Assembly (NCBI GenBank): GCA_947095585.1
Contig: OX352763.1
Span: 111,331,908-111,395,907 of the forward strand
DNA: 64,000 nucleotides
Direction: 5' to 3'
Source of the DNA: Nephrocerus scutellatus
Taxonomy: Eukaryota; Arthropoda; Insecta; Diptera; Pipunculidae
Part shown: one piece after another, positions 43,291 through 55,189 of the stretch
Numbering within the stretch: position 1 is the stretch's first letter
Layout of the letters: each line of letters starts with the position of its first letter
Notes under the pieces: generated by a model
Database searches by the model: none
Told to the model about the DNA's origin: nothing
The model's input: the letters and a program-made list of their open reading frames with translations, nothing else
Translations under genes and position numbers: made by a program

Positions 43291-43439
43291 AAACGGATTT
43301 TTCTGTAAAAGTTCATGTTAATGTCAAATGAAAGCTGAAAGTTTTTTGTGGGCGTGTCCCAATTATCATGGAATGTGGATCAATTTATACTCATTACAAA
43401 TGATTGAGTTTTTTCATAAAAAAATAACTGAATGTGATT

Positions 43440-43740
43440 TTATGTTTAGAAATTAATTTTTCCTTTTAAATGCGTGCTTGAAAATTATGGGCACACTATA
43501 AAATACTGTGCGCTCAATTGATTTATATTTTTCAATTGATTTATATTTAGAAAGGAGTTTGTCCTTTTAAAAGGCGTTTTTGAAAATTATGGACACAGTG
43601 CGTTCAATTAAATTATATTTAGATAGGAATTTTTCCTTTTAAAAAGTTTTTTTGAAAATTATGGACACTGTAAAATGAAGTGCGCTCAATTAATGTATAT
43701 TTAGATAGGAGTTTTTCCTTTTAAAAAGCTCCATCACGGT
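43440..43740. repeat. Degenerate tandem repeat (about 72-101 bp units)
   Basis: Four units each contain TTTTTCCTTTTAAA, GTTTTTGAAAATTATGG, CACA(G/C)T and TGCG(C/T)TCAATT. Starts of CCTTTT are at 43462, 43563, 43635 and 43727. No ORF. Confidence 0.8.
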
Positions 43741-45290
43741 ATATCATGTAATTATGTATGAAAAAACTCAATCATATGATATATGACTCAATTAGGTATT
43801 ATATGAAATACCACATGAACCAAATACAACTTTATCAATCTTCCGTTCAAATTAGGCTGCGCCCACGACTTTGTAGAACTAAGTTTCACCTTTTATTTGA
43901 TACCAATATTAAGGCCCACCCACTTTTAAACACGCCCCCTACTGAAATTGCATGATAAAGTCAGTGTTTGCCTTTAACTCTGACGAGGGGGGTTGGATTG
44001 AACCCAATTTTTTATAAGATAAAAGGTTTTTTTATTACCTTTTATATGATACCAATCAACCCCCTAGCATCCATCAAACCAATTAGAAAAATGCATTTTT
44101 CAAAAAAAAAAACTCAAAACTTTGGAAGCTTGGCAGTAGGTGAAAATTCCATTAAACGCTATACCGTATATTCGCTAAAATTTGTATAGGAGGTAATCTT
44201 CGGAAATACTGGACCGATTTAAAAAATTTTTCCACCAATATTCAGCGTGAACATAGGCTTATTATCCTGTTTAATTAAAAGGGCCTTAAGCTGAAGCCGA
44301 TTAAGCTGAAACGTTCACAGAATATGCTTCTTAACAAAATCTCGGTAAACCACGCGTGAATACGATCGAGGTGGCGCTTTGTTTAGGTTTAGGCAATAGT
44401 ACACCCCTCCCGTGGTAGTGAGGGCAAGGCATGTATTCATGTGTGCGGGTGGTGGAGCGCCTGAGCAGAGCTAGTATAATATATATTTATTATTCGGAAG
44501 TTTGCCTTTTTGCAAACGTCATATGCATCCACGGGTAAAAACCATTAATGAGTTTATGTAGAAGCAGATTATTCAAAATATTAAAATTTATATATAAGTA
44601 TGTAAAATATATTAAACTTTTATTTATTATTCCTAATGTTTTATTCATAATTTCTCATAAATTAACAAAGAAAAAATAAACCTAAACAATCATAGTTTTT
44701 GCAAAACCAAATTTAAAAAACAACCTATAAAAATTAAATCATGTAAATTCTCTAATAACTAAAATATGCCCCTTAAAGTAATACACTATAAATAAAAACA
44801 CATGTGAATCACTGCCTGATTTTATGGTTCAAATCTTAAAGCAGCACTGCACATAAAACTGCACATAAAACTGCACACAGCAAATATTCATTTTAAAAAT
44901 TGTGTGCAACGTAAACGCAACAAATGGTAAAAGGGGGAAAAAATACAGAATTTATATAGTTAACTGGATAATGAAATAAAAGTATTTTTAATTTTGTTTT
45001 TGGATTTGCACACTTATAATACTTAGCACAGCGTGGTCGTTAGGAAATTAAGGAGAGGAAAATATGAGATGTCTATGTGTCTTAAATGACTGAAGATCAT
45101 ACAAATGTGGAAATACAGATTTGGGCAATTCATTTTACAAGTTTATTAAGCGGAATTTTATTAATTAATAATAAACAAAAAGTCAGTATTTTGCTTTTTA
45201 TGGGATGGGGCCTATTCCAAAAGAAATCCTTTTTTTGTGTTTTTTCTATCTGTGATAGATTTTTATGACACTTTACACATTTTATTACAA
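43741..45290. other. Intergenic DNA with a dispersed-repeat fragment
   Basis: Holds the left terminus of an AACAACCCAT-family copy at 44715-44760 (AACAACCTATAAAAATTAAA, AAATTCTCTAATAAC) without the rest. A sequence AGCACAGCGTGGTCGTTAGG at 45028 recurs, diverged, at about 48699. No gene. Confidence 0.45.
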
Positions 45291-45294
45291 AAAG

Positions 45295-45650
45295 TACAGG
45301 GACAGACCCAATGGATTGCTTTTTTATGTCAGAGTATTCTGAGAGATAATTTAACAGTTAAAATTCATATATGCGTTTTTTTTTTTCATTCTTCGAAAAA
45401 GAATATTTTTATCGGATAAGATCTTTTTATTCTAAAAAAAATACAGAACATTTTTGGGCAGCTGTAGTTGTTTGTTTCTTTAAACCTGAGACACCTCGAC
45501 TACTATGGAGCATTCGGCCGGAAATAAAACTATTCTCTGGTACTAAAAAACACAGCAGATATTTTTTTTATCTGACAGGAAATAGATAATAAATGATCGG
45601 ATTTCTGTTTCTTCCGATTTCTCCAACATAAAAAACACGCCTAATGTGTT
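45295..45650 (+). repeat. GGGTCTG-family element, diverged copy
   Basis: Blocks TTTTTTATGTCAGAG, GAGAGATAATTTAACAGT, AATACAGAACATTTTTGGGC, AGCTGTAGTTGTTTGTTTCT, ACTACTATGGAGCAT and TCGGATTTCTGTTTCTTCCG match the reverse strand of the element at 26221-27274 and pieces at 30700. Clear TIRs are missing. It ends about 100 bp upstream of a TGTCAAATTTGACA palindrome. Confidence 0.6.
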
Positions 45651-45736
45651 TTGGTGTGATTTTCTTCTCTTGTTTTCGGTGACAATTCTGATTGCTTTTT
45701 ATGCAAGTATGCAGCGGCTTTATCCACGCACAGTAA

Positions 45737-45758
45737 AATGTCAAATTTGACAGTGACA
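45737..45758. promoter_or_regulatory. TGTCAAATTTGACA palindrome upstream of gene G
   Basis: A perfect 14-bp palindrome followed by GTGACAGTGA, about 110 bp before the gene G start. Related TGTCA/TGACA motifs lie upstream of the other zinc-finger genes. A regulatory role is inference. Confidence 0.4.
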
Positions 45759-45862
45759 GTGATTCTCCAGTTCTCCTTCTACAAAACAAGTAATAAACAA
45801 TTAGATATTTTCCTGTTCCAGACATTAGTTAACGAATTTTGTAAGAAATATATTTTCCGAAA

Positions 45863-47129
45863 ATGCTCAAGACAATTCCACCAACGACTAACTGCGGTTG
45901 CGGTTACTTTAAATCGAAATGTGCAGAAATCCATTATCAAACTTCAAGTTTTTCTATTTTGTGCATTTTCTGTGGCTTAAAAACATTGGATTTACATGAC
46001 TTCATCGACCATTTTCATAAAATCCACTTTGAAGATTTCAAAAACTCAATTCAATGTACAAATGAACCGACTGTTTCGCATATTACTGATTCTGGCCCAA
46101 AAGCAAAGAATAGGAATACTCACCATGACCCATTGGAGTTTGGCGATCGTGAAATTGTTGACGATCCCGAAGAACAGATGAAAATATTGAAAGAGGACTG
46201 CGAAAAGCTGGAGGTGAAAAGTTTAAAGCATGAAAAGGAAGAGGATTCCGACGACGATTATTTTGGTGATAAGGACGTAAGCGGAGGATTTGGTCGTAAT
46301 GATACAAATGAAGATGAAGACGATGTTGATGATTTTAAAATGAGCTGCAAAGTTAAACTAGAACCACCGGAAGTAAGTTAACATGAATTGTGTATTTCCT
46401 CGCACATATAATTTAATAATTATGTACCAGGGTAACAGTCCACTTAAAACCAAAAAAGAAAAGGACGACGATGATGATGATGGTGATGACGGTGCAGCTA
46501 ATAGTAATGATGATGGTGAAAAGAATGATTCGTGGCAATGTTCTAAAACTCGGGAGAAAATAAAGCAAACTGTAACACGTAAAGAGCGCAATCAACCACT
46601 CATATGCAGTCATTGTGGGAGAGAATTTAAAAGAAGTTATCAGTTGGCATATCATATGAACATACATACCGGCGCCAAACCGTTTCAATGCGAGGTATGT
46701 GGCAAGCAATTTAAAGCTAGGACCACACTTACGCGACATCTTACAACACACGAAGAAAGACCGGCGTACGTTTGTGAGTTTTGCGACAAACGCTTCACAC
46801 ACAAAGCCGCTATGTTGAGCCATCAGTTACGCCACACACAGGTTCGTTCCTTCAAATGCGATGAATGTGAGAGGCTCTTTTACACTAGCAATCAAGTTGA
46901 AACTCACAAACGGAAAATGCATGCCAGCGATGATGCCTCATTGCCATTTGTCTGCGACATGTGTGGAAAACGTTACCGTACCGCTTCGATGCTTAGTACA
47001 CATCGACACAAGAAACATTTTGCGCACGCTCCATTTTCCTGCGATCGATGTGAGAAGAAATTCATTGATGAGCCACAATTGGAGATACATAAAACTATTC
47101 ATACCGATCAATATACGCTCAATCATTAA
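45863..47129 (+). CDS. C2H2 zinc-finger gene G (two exons)
   Basis: Exons 45863-46372 and 46431-47129 join over a 58-bp intron with a consensus donor (CCGGAA|GTAAGT) and acceptor (GTACCAG|GGTAAC), phase 0, giving 402 residues. The module at 19-55 reads KCAEIHY, CIFC, HFHKIH; here the Phe-to-Cys spacing is one residue shorter. The linker is strongly acidic (DDDDDDGDD). Only six fingers follow, with longer irregular spacers between fingers 4 and 5. The usual closing pair (KAL..H; AQ.AGL..HM) is absent; the last finger reads FIDEPQLEIHKTIH. It is therefore the most divergent A-G member. Likely nuclear and DNA-binding. Confidence 0.88.
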
Positions 47130-48650
47130 AAAGTAAAGAAAATATAAAATATTTTCAGGGACTGTACAGCAATTTACTAACGTAGTTAAGTGATCAATTT
47201 GTATTGTCCAAAACAATATACATAATTTAATTGATAGAAATCGTTACCAGTCGTGCGTAATTTAAATACGTAACATAGGCCAATTAATTTGACCTTCAAC
47301 GGGACACACAAAAAACACCAACATTATCGTAAATATTTCAATGTTGAGCCATAAGTAGATTAGAAATCAGTTAGAATTAAGTGTTTTGATATTTTGATGA
47401 AATGAACAACAAATGCAATAGAACTTTTAACAATAAGCTGGCCTTATAGATTGTTTATGTATTGCAGAAATACTTTTTATCCTTAATTTACTTACGTTTA
47501 CTTTTGCTTAGCAATTATTGTTTTGGAATTTTGTAATGCCATTTTATGTATTTCACATATGCGAACACAAAATTGGTCAACGTTTGATAATAGAAACGAA
47601 AGAATATAAGTGTTTGATCAGTGCGATCAGTTTCTTAATTTTTACTTTCTGACTGAACTGATGATGAAAATATAAAAAATATGTTTATTGCATTTTAACG
47701 TATCACACCTATCTCTTCCCTTTTTTAAGAATTTAATAACAACCGAACTATAAATAAGTAATCTAAGTTTCTTATTGATGTAATTGTAGATGTAAACCAA
47801 TTTTAACATAAAAGCTAATTATTTAATATGCAAGCCGTAGTTAAAATTGTTATTATTACTTTTTTTTTCCATAATTTGATAACTTTTACAAAACTATTTT
47901 TTAACTTAGTAAAGAGAAAAAATATTCCTCAAACAGTATACTGCTGATGTAAGAACAAAATGATAAGTCGGTGCTGTTGTTCTTCCCTTTTTAAAAACTT
48001 TTATTTAACTTAACTTTGTCTGTCTGTCGGTCTTTTCGACTTCTTTAAGGTCCTTTTTAACCACCCTTTAAACGACATAGAGAACGGAATTTTTGTGAGC
48101 ACTACAGCACATTTCTTAGATTTTTTATATATAAACTTATTGCCAAGGGAGAACTACTTGAATGACTTATGCCACGGCAATAAGGTGAGCTATACAAAAT
48201 AAAAATCGCGCACAACTTTGTTGTCTAAGACTCTAATAAATTTCCCGCGTTTGGTCACCTAGTCATACATTCTAGTCCGGATGCAGAATCATTTGTTTAT
48301 TCAGGTGGCCCGAATCGTAGGTGCACCATCCGTTTATTGAAATCCATTAACAATTTTATAGACTAGACGCGCTCTGTAGATGTGGCCTTCAGAGCATATG
48401 TACCACGCATGATTCTTTGTTCAACCGAGGTTTCTTTATTATGAAATAAGAATTGTGAGATTAGATTCAGTTTAGACATCGAATAATAAATTTCACATTT
48501 TTCTTAAGTTACAGTGCGTCTTTTTATTTTCAAGGATCTCACTCTGGCAAGTTAACCGGAGTTTAAACTAAATTTTTTTAGTAACTATACTTCAGTTACA
48601 TTTTTATATTACATATAATACAAAACGTTAGTCAGCCTTTAAAAATTCGC
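47130..48650. other. Intergenic DNA, no gene recognised
   Basis: AT-rich. Segments near 48240-48430 have a more even composition (GGTGGCCCGAATCGTAGG and similar) and may be old transposon sequence, but no domain could be read. Confidence 0.45.
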
Positions 48651-48689
48651 GCACGATTAAATGGGTTCGCACCATTATAATGATCGTCT

Positions 48690-49345
48690 ATATGCTTGGC
48701 ACAGGGTGGGCGTTAAGGAAAATGAAGAGAAGAGAGGAGATGTCTATGAGCGAATTTGACTCGCCGAAGATGAGCATTGCTTTTCCTTTCTTTGGTTGAT
48801 TGTTTTTCCTTTCCGAAGTTAATCAATGAAAATTATCCCACGTGCATCCCAAAAAACTGACGCCGTGACCTGCAGATGGAAGTGTCTTCACCTTCTTTGG
48901 GGCATATTCTACCCTTTCAGTCTATTGTTTTGTGACTGTTCCTTCGACTCGGGTGTAAAGTGATGGACCCATGTTATATCCATGATTATGAATCGACGCA
49001 AAAACTCGGGTTTATTGCTGTGAAACTTCACAAAACATCTGACTGAAACATCCTCACGATGCTGTTTTTGTTCCATTGTGAGTAATCGCGGCACCCATCT
49101 TGCGTTCAGCTTTCTCATGTCCAATTTGGACCGGCAAAAATGCGATCGATGTTCAGCACTTTTTGAAATGCCTGTAATATCTGCTAGCTCAAGCACTTTC
49201 AGTCGATGGTCTTCCAATACCACCATTTCTGGTGTATTCACCTAACTTGGTCGACCACTGCAATATTCGTCTTGGCATCTCGTACGGCCTCGCTTAAACT
49301 CTGCGACCCAATATTTCATTGTTGTAAACGAAAGAGCAGACTCTA
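48690..49345 (-). pseudogene. Mariner transposase pseudogene, second family
   Basis: The minus strand reads MKYWVAEFKRGRTRCQDEYC, then SGRPS, and after a stop MVVLEDHRLKVLELADITGI. Further on are RKLNARWVPRLLTMEQKQHR, KPEFLRRFIIMDITWVHHFT and PESKEQS. The catalytic block normally reading (V/T)DETW(I/V)HH is MDITWVHH here, so the acidic Glu is lost. A later FLGCTWDNFH matches FWDA(H/R)GI(I/L)F. It is a different mariner lineage from the copy at 3563. It lies against an RTE-like LINE. Confidence 0.85.
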
Positions 49346-50085
49346 CCAGAGTAGAAAAATCTGATACGCGGTACTCAACAACGTTATACCACGATAATTG
49401 CTGCAGGTTGTGATATCTCCTTTCTTATGTACGTGGCACAGGATGCCTCTTCGCCATTCTTCTGGCATAGCTTTTTCCTCTCATAATTACACTATTAGTT
49501 CATGAATTGCTTGGTGTATTGCGGGGCCTCCTGTTTTAATCAGCTCCGCTGGTATACCATCAGATCCCGGGGCCCTATTATTTTTAGGCCGATTTATCGC
49601 TCTGCTAACTTCGTCTATGCTTGGTGCCGGCAGCATAGTGTGGTCTCCAGGCATTGGTGGAACCTCCGATTCCTCAGTCAGCTGACTATTTGATCGGCGA
49701 TCAGATTACCCTCTTTGTCTTTGCATGTGCAACGCGGTGTATATTCTTTGGTAAAACTTCCGCGCCTGGTGCGGTCCTCGCTGTGCAGCTCGAGCTATAT
49801 ACAGTGAGCGTACGTTCCATGAGAAAATTCTTAAATCGTTTAGCCGTTTTTGTTGCCTGGGTCGTTGATCAGTGTATCCGAGGCTGATTTGGGGTTCCGT
49901 AATATGGTTTTTTTACGGGCGAGGTTATTGGCCTCGTGCCAAGCTTACTTTGAAGGGACTAACCCGATCATTTCGCTTTTCCTGTACTGGAGGAAGATTA
50001 CCAGCGGCCACCACGTGGAGGTTTGATCGCACATCCACCAGTCAGAGAGAGACCGCCATCCAAATAATACCATGAAAAAATAATA
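49346..50085 (-). mobile_element. RTE-like LINE with internal deletion
   Basis: The minus strand begins with LRIFSWNVRSLYIARAAQ, the start of an RTE-type endonuclease. It then jumps to a linker (ALHMQRQRG; SIDEVSRAINR) and the RT start NNRAPGSDGIPAELIKTGGP, then AIHQAIHELIV, MPEEWRRGILCHVHKKGDIT and CSNYRGITLLSTAYQI. Most of the endonuclease is missing. The RT stops where the mariner remnant begins. Confidence 0.8.
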
Positions 50086-50549
50086 GGACTGTGTTGCGTG
50101 TGTGTCGATGTATATATAAAAGTTTGTACAAAGTTGCTATACACTTTAAAATTAGGATAACATTATCTCGCTCTTCTTTTTCTTTGCGATAACTCTTTAC
50201 CCCATCCGCTGATTTACCCGATTACTTGTTCTTACCGTGGCTAATGTTTTGCACTTCATAGCTTAAAATTTTTTTGTATTTCTAAATTATAATTTGTTTG
50301 AAAACAGAATTTGTAACATTTTTGCATTAAAATACTCTTTTGCATAATCGAAAAAAAAACATTTAATACAAAATATGTGAAATACTTCTTTTTTAGTATA
50401 ATGTATATGCGTTAAACAGTGAATTTAACAAATTTTACAACATATAAGAGGAATGTTTAAGGGGCTTGTGAACATTTAGACACATTTTATCACAAATGTA
50501 TATCATAAATTAATAATTGATTAACTCAAAGAACACAGAACAAACATAA
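50086..50549. other. 3' flank of zinc-finger gene H
   Basis: AT-rich; contains the presumed 3' untranslated region of gene H and no recognised repeat. Confidence 0.4.
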
Positions 50550-51434
50550 TTACTCCTCATCGTGCATTTTCATGTGGACATACAAACCGGCATATTGTAC
50601 AAAATCACGGCCACAAATTTGGCAAATGTAATCCTTGACTCCCGTATGGAGTTTCCTATGTTCGGTTAGTGCATTTTTACGTTGAAATTTCATTTCACAC
50701 ATCTCACATGCGTACAATCGCTCATCGGAGTGGCAAATGAGATGCGCTTTGAATGTTTTCACACTTTTAAATCTCTTCGAACAGATATCACATTGGAACT
50801 CTTTGCTCGGAGTATTGTGCACCTTCTTATGAATGGTTAAATATCTTGGCAAGGTGAACTTCTTGCCACAGAATTCACAATGCAAATCTTTTGCAGATTC
50901 ATGAATTTTCTTATGCTTTCGCAATTGTTCGCGACTGAAAAATTCCTGTGCACAAATCTCACACTGGTGCACTATCAAATTGTAGCAGAAATCACATTCA
51001 TTGCGGCACTCCTGTGCATGGCATTTCACATGAAGGACAAGTGAGTTGCGCTGATTGAAAATCTTGTCGCAATGCTGGCATTGTAAAATTTCTTTACTCG
51101 CGTGCGTTTTCATGTGCCGCTGAATTTTATAGCGATGCGAAAATTGCACATGACATTGATCACATTCGAAGCGTTTGGCCACAGTGGCAATACTGATAAT
51201 CGTAGATTTACTAATGGAATGTGTAGTGGAGTTCTTGTTTGTTGGCTTTTGCTCAATGCATATCACATTTTGGTTGAGATCCTTTGTGTTTGTTGTGAAA
51301 TCATTTGTTTCTGGCGGTGGTATTATTGTGATTGCACTGTTGTTTGAAATAACATTTTGAGCTGTTAGACTTTCTGTGTCTAGTGGGAAACTTAAGAGTT
51401 CTTCTAGTATTTGATTGAAATCGATATCTTCATC
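50550..51434 (-). CDS. C2H2 zinc-finger gene H, terminal exon (5' part not found)
   Basis: The open frame runs from an acceptor (TTTCAATTACAG|GATGAAGAT) to the stop and encodes 294 residues in phase 0, as in the other genes. It starts with an acidic/Leu stretch (DEDIDFNQILEELLSFPLD) and a low-complexity linker. Seven standard fingers follow plus one broken one (ECDFCYNLIVH) between fingers 2 and 3. The last two are the family pair (MKFQRKNALTEH; DFVQYAGLYVHMKMH). No exon with the KC[GA]EI module was found upstream on this strand; the DNA there is LINE debris. Either the first exon is distant or it is lost. An internal Met at 51266 could start a shorter protein. Confidence 0.78.
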   Translation of the reverse strand, partial: DEDIDFNQILEELLSFPLDTESLTAQNVISNNSAITIIPPPETNDFTTNTKDLNQNVICIEQKPTNKNSTTHSISKSTIISIATVAKRFECDQCHVQFSHRYKIQRHMKTHASKEILQCQHCDKIFNQRNSLVLHVKCHAQECRNECDFCYNLIVHQCEICAQEFFSREQLRKHKKIHESAKDLHCEFCGKKFTLPRYLTIHKKVHNTPSKEFQCDICSKRFKSVKTFKAHLICHSDERLYACEMCEMKFQRKNALTEHRKLHTGVKDYICQICGRDFVQYAGLYVHMKMHDEE

Positions 51435-51889
51435 CTGTAATTGAAATGCATAAGAGCGCGTTAAACGGCAATTACTTTATTAGATTTGAAAATTGTGAAA
51501 TTTGTATTGATAATTATAATATTAAACGTTTTGAAAGTAAAACTAATATAATAATACCCAATTTGAATATTTTGTCAGAAAATTTAACAGAAGTACCACT
51601 CTCTCTCTCTCTCTGGCTTTCATATTTATCATTACAAATTCGAAGTCATGTTAAACAGAAACAATGACATTTTCATACACTAACAGTCCTGAAGCATATC
51701 AGTTTTTTTTTCAACACGAAAAACTTTTTAAAAACTGTGTGATGATGAACATCATATGTAACTTTAATAAACGGGGTACTGTTTTGTCAGAGTCCCGCTT
51801 CAATTTCTCTAACACCAGAGTCAAGAGAATGCCGGCAGTCGTGAGCAACCAACCTAGGTTGGGTTAGTTAGTGTTAGTGGAAAGTGGCA
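51435..51889. other. Upstream of gene H
   Basis: AT-rich with a (CT)n run at 51600-51616. No exon for gene H could be identified. Confidence 0.4.
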
Positions 51890-52860
51890 TTCGGTGGAAA
51901 AGCTGACACATTAAACCAATAGTGGTCCTTTGGAGCTTCGTATGAAGCGCAAGAGACTACTAATGTCAGATCTTTAAGGTGATTGTAAAAGAAAGCTCAC
52001 AGTTGGAGCTTACGCTTATGAGAGAAATCTACCGAGAAGGTGGAGAATGGTCTCCTTCTCGTTCATACAGCTTCTGTAGAAGTCGTTTCAGAAAACGCCA
52101 AGCATTGCTGCAGAAGTACTGCGAGAAAACGCCAAGCCTTGCTGAATGCTGCATGCTTGTCTATGAGACAGTGCCCACTGATGACATCTAATATAGCACC
52201 GATGTGCTATCTTTTTTCAGAGATCAGTTGGAGCCTTTCGGATCCAACTTGGGCCAGATCTGCTTAATCGCTAGACAAGTTGTTCTATCTAACCACATAC
52301 GCTTACTTTTTCGGTGGCACCCCGCTTTAAAATGAGTTTACAAGCAGCGATTGGTATGCCTAAAGAACCCTTTTCAGGCAGTTTAGTTACATGTTTGGCG
52401 GGTTCATCAGCCTTACAATTTCCCGGAATATGGAGACATGCCTTGCCAGTTTATGGCTATAATAGAGATCATAGAGACTGATTCCAATAATTTCAGCGCA
52501 GCTTAGGTGTCCGAGAAGATGCGGGTATCATATTCCTCTTCAGCCTGGAAAACACTGCAGTGATAAGGAAGACGGAAAGAGAGACTAAGATTTAGCCCTT
52601 TAGGGAAAACAACTTCGCCATACCCGTCATCAGTTTTTTACCCGTCTTGGTAAAAATGTAAGTCTTCATCTTCCAAATGAGATTCTTCGTCCCAAAATGA
52701 TCTGGATGGGAATGGTGACTTGGAAGTTTTTGTTGAATTGGAGTTATGTATTGCCTGGTGGAATCCTGAATGAATTCAAAAAATTGTCTACTGAAAATGT
52801 CGAGTTATGTAGAGTTTAACAGAGCAGCAGAGGACGTTGTATGGAGTGCTCCGCTCATAC
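51890..52860 (-). mobile_element. LINE RNase H region (I-like)
   Basis: Minus-strand frames give FPKGLNLSLSFRLPYHCSVF, then QAEEEYDTRIFSDT, ALKLLESVSMISI, then HIPGNCKADEPAKHVT and GIPIAACKLILK, then CLAIKQIWPKLDPK. These are the successive blocks of the LINE-borne RNase H domain and the segment after it. Many stops. It separates gene H from any upstream exon. Confidence 0.75.
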
Positions 52861-53199
52861 ATAAACAAGCTGATCATTGGACTTTGCTTAGTATCACTGT
52901 GCCTTTAGAACTCTCTCTTGTAGCTTAGCTTAGCTTTCTATCCAGAATAAGACCCATTTACGTGGGTCTATCAGAGAAAGTTAATTTGTACCCTTAATAG
53001 AAGGAGGGTCAAAATTTGTGATTTTGTGTTTCCTAGTTAAGAGAATAAATTTATTTATTTGTGAGGATTAACCCCTAAACCACAACGATCTGCCCATTTC
53101 ACCTACATAGTCGTGTCAGATTATTGTCGAGTTATCTGCTTTATAAAGTTCTACTCTGGTTATGTTGTCATAGCCGGTTTTGAAGTCTTTAAACCGATG

Positions 53200-53970
53200 G
53201 TTTTTTTCGACAAAAAAAAACAACCTTGGCATTCGCAGAGGATTCTATTACGTACAGCAAGCAGCAGGAGCATTGAATCGAAATTAGCTGTGCAACGAGT
53301 CAAAACTCTCATTCGGAGACTTCCTAAAGTGGGTAATCCAAATAAACGCCACGAAATCCGAAGCAAAAAAACTCTAGTCACTATAGGAAGGAGTTTAAAA
53401 CTTAGGCTGGATAACAACACGGTCATCAATTCATCACGGACAGTTTGATGTCTCGGATTTAATTTCAGCGAGCTGTTTTAGTTTAAAAACATGCATCGAG
53501 GACACTACGGAGAAAAAATAATGCTTTTAGCCTGTCACATTCTCTAATGAGGCACAGCCAAGGACTCAACCAAAAAACAAAGCTACTCATATACAAGCAG
53601 ATTATCCGCCCGGTAAATATGGGTTCCCCACTTTGGTTCACTTGGTTCTCCAACATAAATGAAGAGATTGCAGTTATTCGAGCCAGTACTGATCGCTATA
53701 GGATGCTCCACAATGTTTACTTCCACTCAAATACAGATTTGTAAGAAGCAAGCAAAATTACATCTATTAAAAATCATCTGCAAGAACTTTATATATCCGA
53801 TTAATGATATCGCTAAGAACTCATCAGGACCCGTGCCAGTCAGTGCCATTGAGCTAGGAAGAAGTCAGAATTACCTACGCCCTCTTGCTGTAATTCATCA
53901 GAAATTCAACGATCTATTAAGAACTCTAACATTTTACAAAGGGTCATACCGACGAGGCTGATAGCATATA
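53200..53970 (+). mobile_element. LINE RT C-terminal fragment
   Basis: Plus-strand frames read SRSIESKLAVQRVKTLIRRL, NPNKRHEIRSKKTLVTIGRS, LDNNTVINSSRTV followed by LGFNF, then NQKTKLLIYKQIIRPVNMGS, PLWFTWFSNI. This is the usual order after the YADD box in jockey/I-type LINEs (KT-motif, KLKLYKQIIRPVMMYGSPVW). Opposite in orientation to the RNase H debris on its left. Confidence 0.72.
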
Positions 53971-54164
53971 CCTTAAGCCTATAGACAATCAGCCGTAAGG
54001 AAGCTGAATTTTAAGTCATCATTATAAGTTTAATTTCATACAAAACTATTTATTGATAGTTTATCATATGACATGTGTATGTATATGTAAAGCGCAGACG
54101 ACGAGCCAACACACTTAAATTTAAATACATTTATTTATCTTGATTTTTTTTTAAATTTATAAAG

Positions 54165-54360
54165 GACTGTCCCACTGACCCCCACCAAGTTTACACCAGC
54201 CCACTGACACTACACCCACTGACCTTCCGAACTTTGACCCCCGCCATCTGACCCACAGCCCAAGGACCTCTGATCTCATATGACCACCCACTCACAGACC
54301 ACCCCACCCACTGAACTCGCACCAACTGACCAACCCACCAACTGACCACCTCACCTGCCC
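54165..54360. repeat. C-rich degenerate minisatellite (CCCACTGACC)
   Basis: CCACTGACC, CCAACTGACC, CACTGAC and CCATCTGACC recur about every 10-20 bases, and G is rare on the plus strand. The ORF on the minus strand is a by-product of the composition. Confidence 0.75.
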
Positions 54361-54376
54361 AGATAACTATAGAATA

Positions 54377-54710
54377 AGTTTGAACGCAATTGGTTCTTAA
54401 ACACATGCGATTTGTAGAAACAATAAAAAAAATTCTTATGGAGACCCTTTGATTCAGGAGTCTGACCACTTTCAAAATATGTCTATTATGTGTTCATTAT
54501 GGTATAAAACCCCTATGCAAAGTTTGAACGCGATCGATTCATAAAAACATGCAATTTGTAAAAACAATAAAAAAATTCGTATGGTGACCCCTTGAATCAA
54601 GAGTCTGACCACTTTCAAAATATGCCTATTTAGTGCCTTTTATGGTAGAAAACCCATATGCAAAGTTAGAACGCGATCGGTTGAAGGGTTTGGCAGTCTA
54701 TACCGGACAT
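54377..54710. repeat. 144-bp tandem repeat, about 2.3 units
   Basis: AGTTTGAACGC(A/G)AT recurs at 54377 and 54521, and diverged (AGTTAGAACGC) at 54664. Units share ACATGC(G/A)ATTTGTA, AACAATAAAAAAATTC, GAGTCTGACCACTTTCAAAA and ATGCAAAG. The block ends CCGGACATACACACATAC and a TATATA run. Confidence 0.85.
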
Positions 54711-55189
54711 ACACACATACAAAGTTTCACTTTTATATATATAGATAATTTGGGAAATGATTCTTCGGTGTATTCTAAGAAAAAATTGTTCTACAGTAAG
54801 GGTATATCTCCAATTTTGACATCATTTATTGGGGATTTAAGAAAAAGCTTACTTTGGTGTACCCTGACCCATGTTAACGGAAATTGCTCTGTTAATACTC
54901 ATAGCAAAAACTTTGTTTATGACTTTATTTTTAGAAGAAAAACTAGCCTGAGTAACTGCTTTTAAATAAAGTTGATATCTTGCTTGAGTCATTAGATATC
55001 CAATTTCTACGCCTGTTTCCGGGCAGAACCAACCTCTGAGCCCATACCAATTTTGTTAAGGTGATGTCGCAAGCCACCATGACCTGTTAGAAAACTCACC
55101 AGCTTCCTTAAGCTATCCCTATTAAAATTAAGCATATCCTTTTAGGAAAAGGGCCTGGTTAATTGCTAAGCCCCGGAACCCTTTCCCAG

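Noticed and set aside
46413..46823. 136-codon minus-strand ORF
   Set aside because: Shadow of the acidic and finger-coding exon of gene G.
54191..54475. 94-codon minus-strand ORF rich in Val, Gly and Trp
   Set aside because: Produced by the C-rich degenerate repeat; no domain and no start context.
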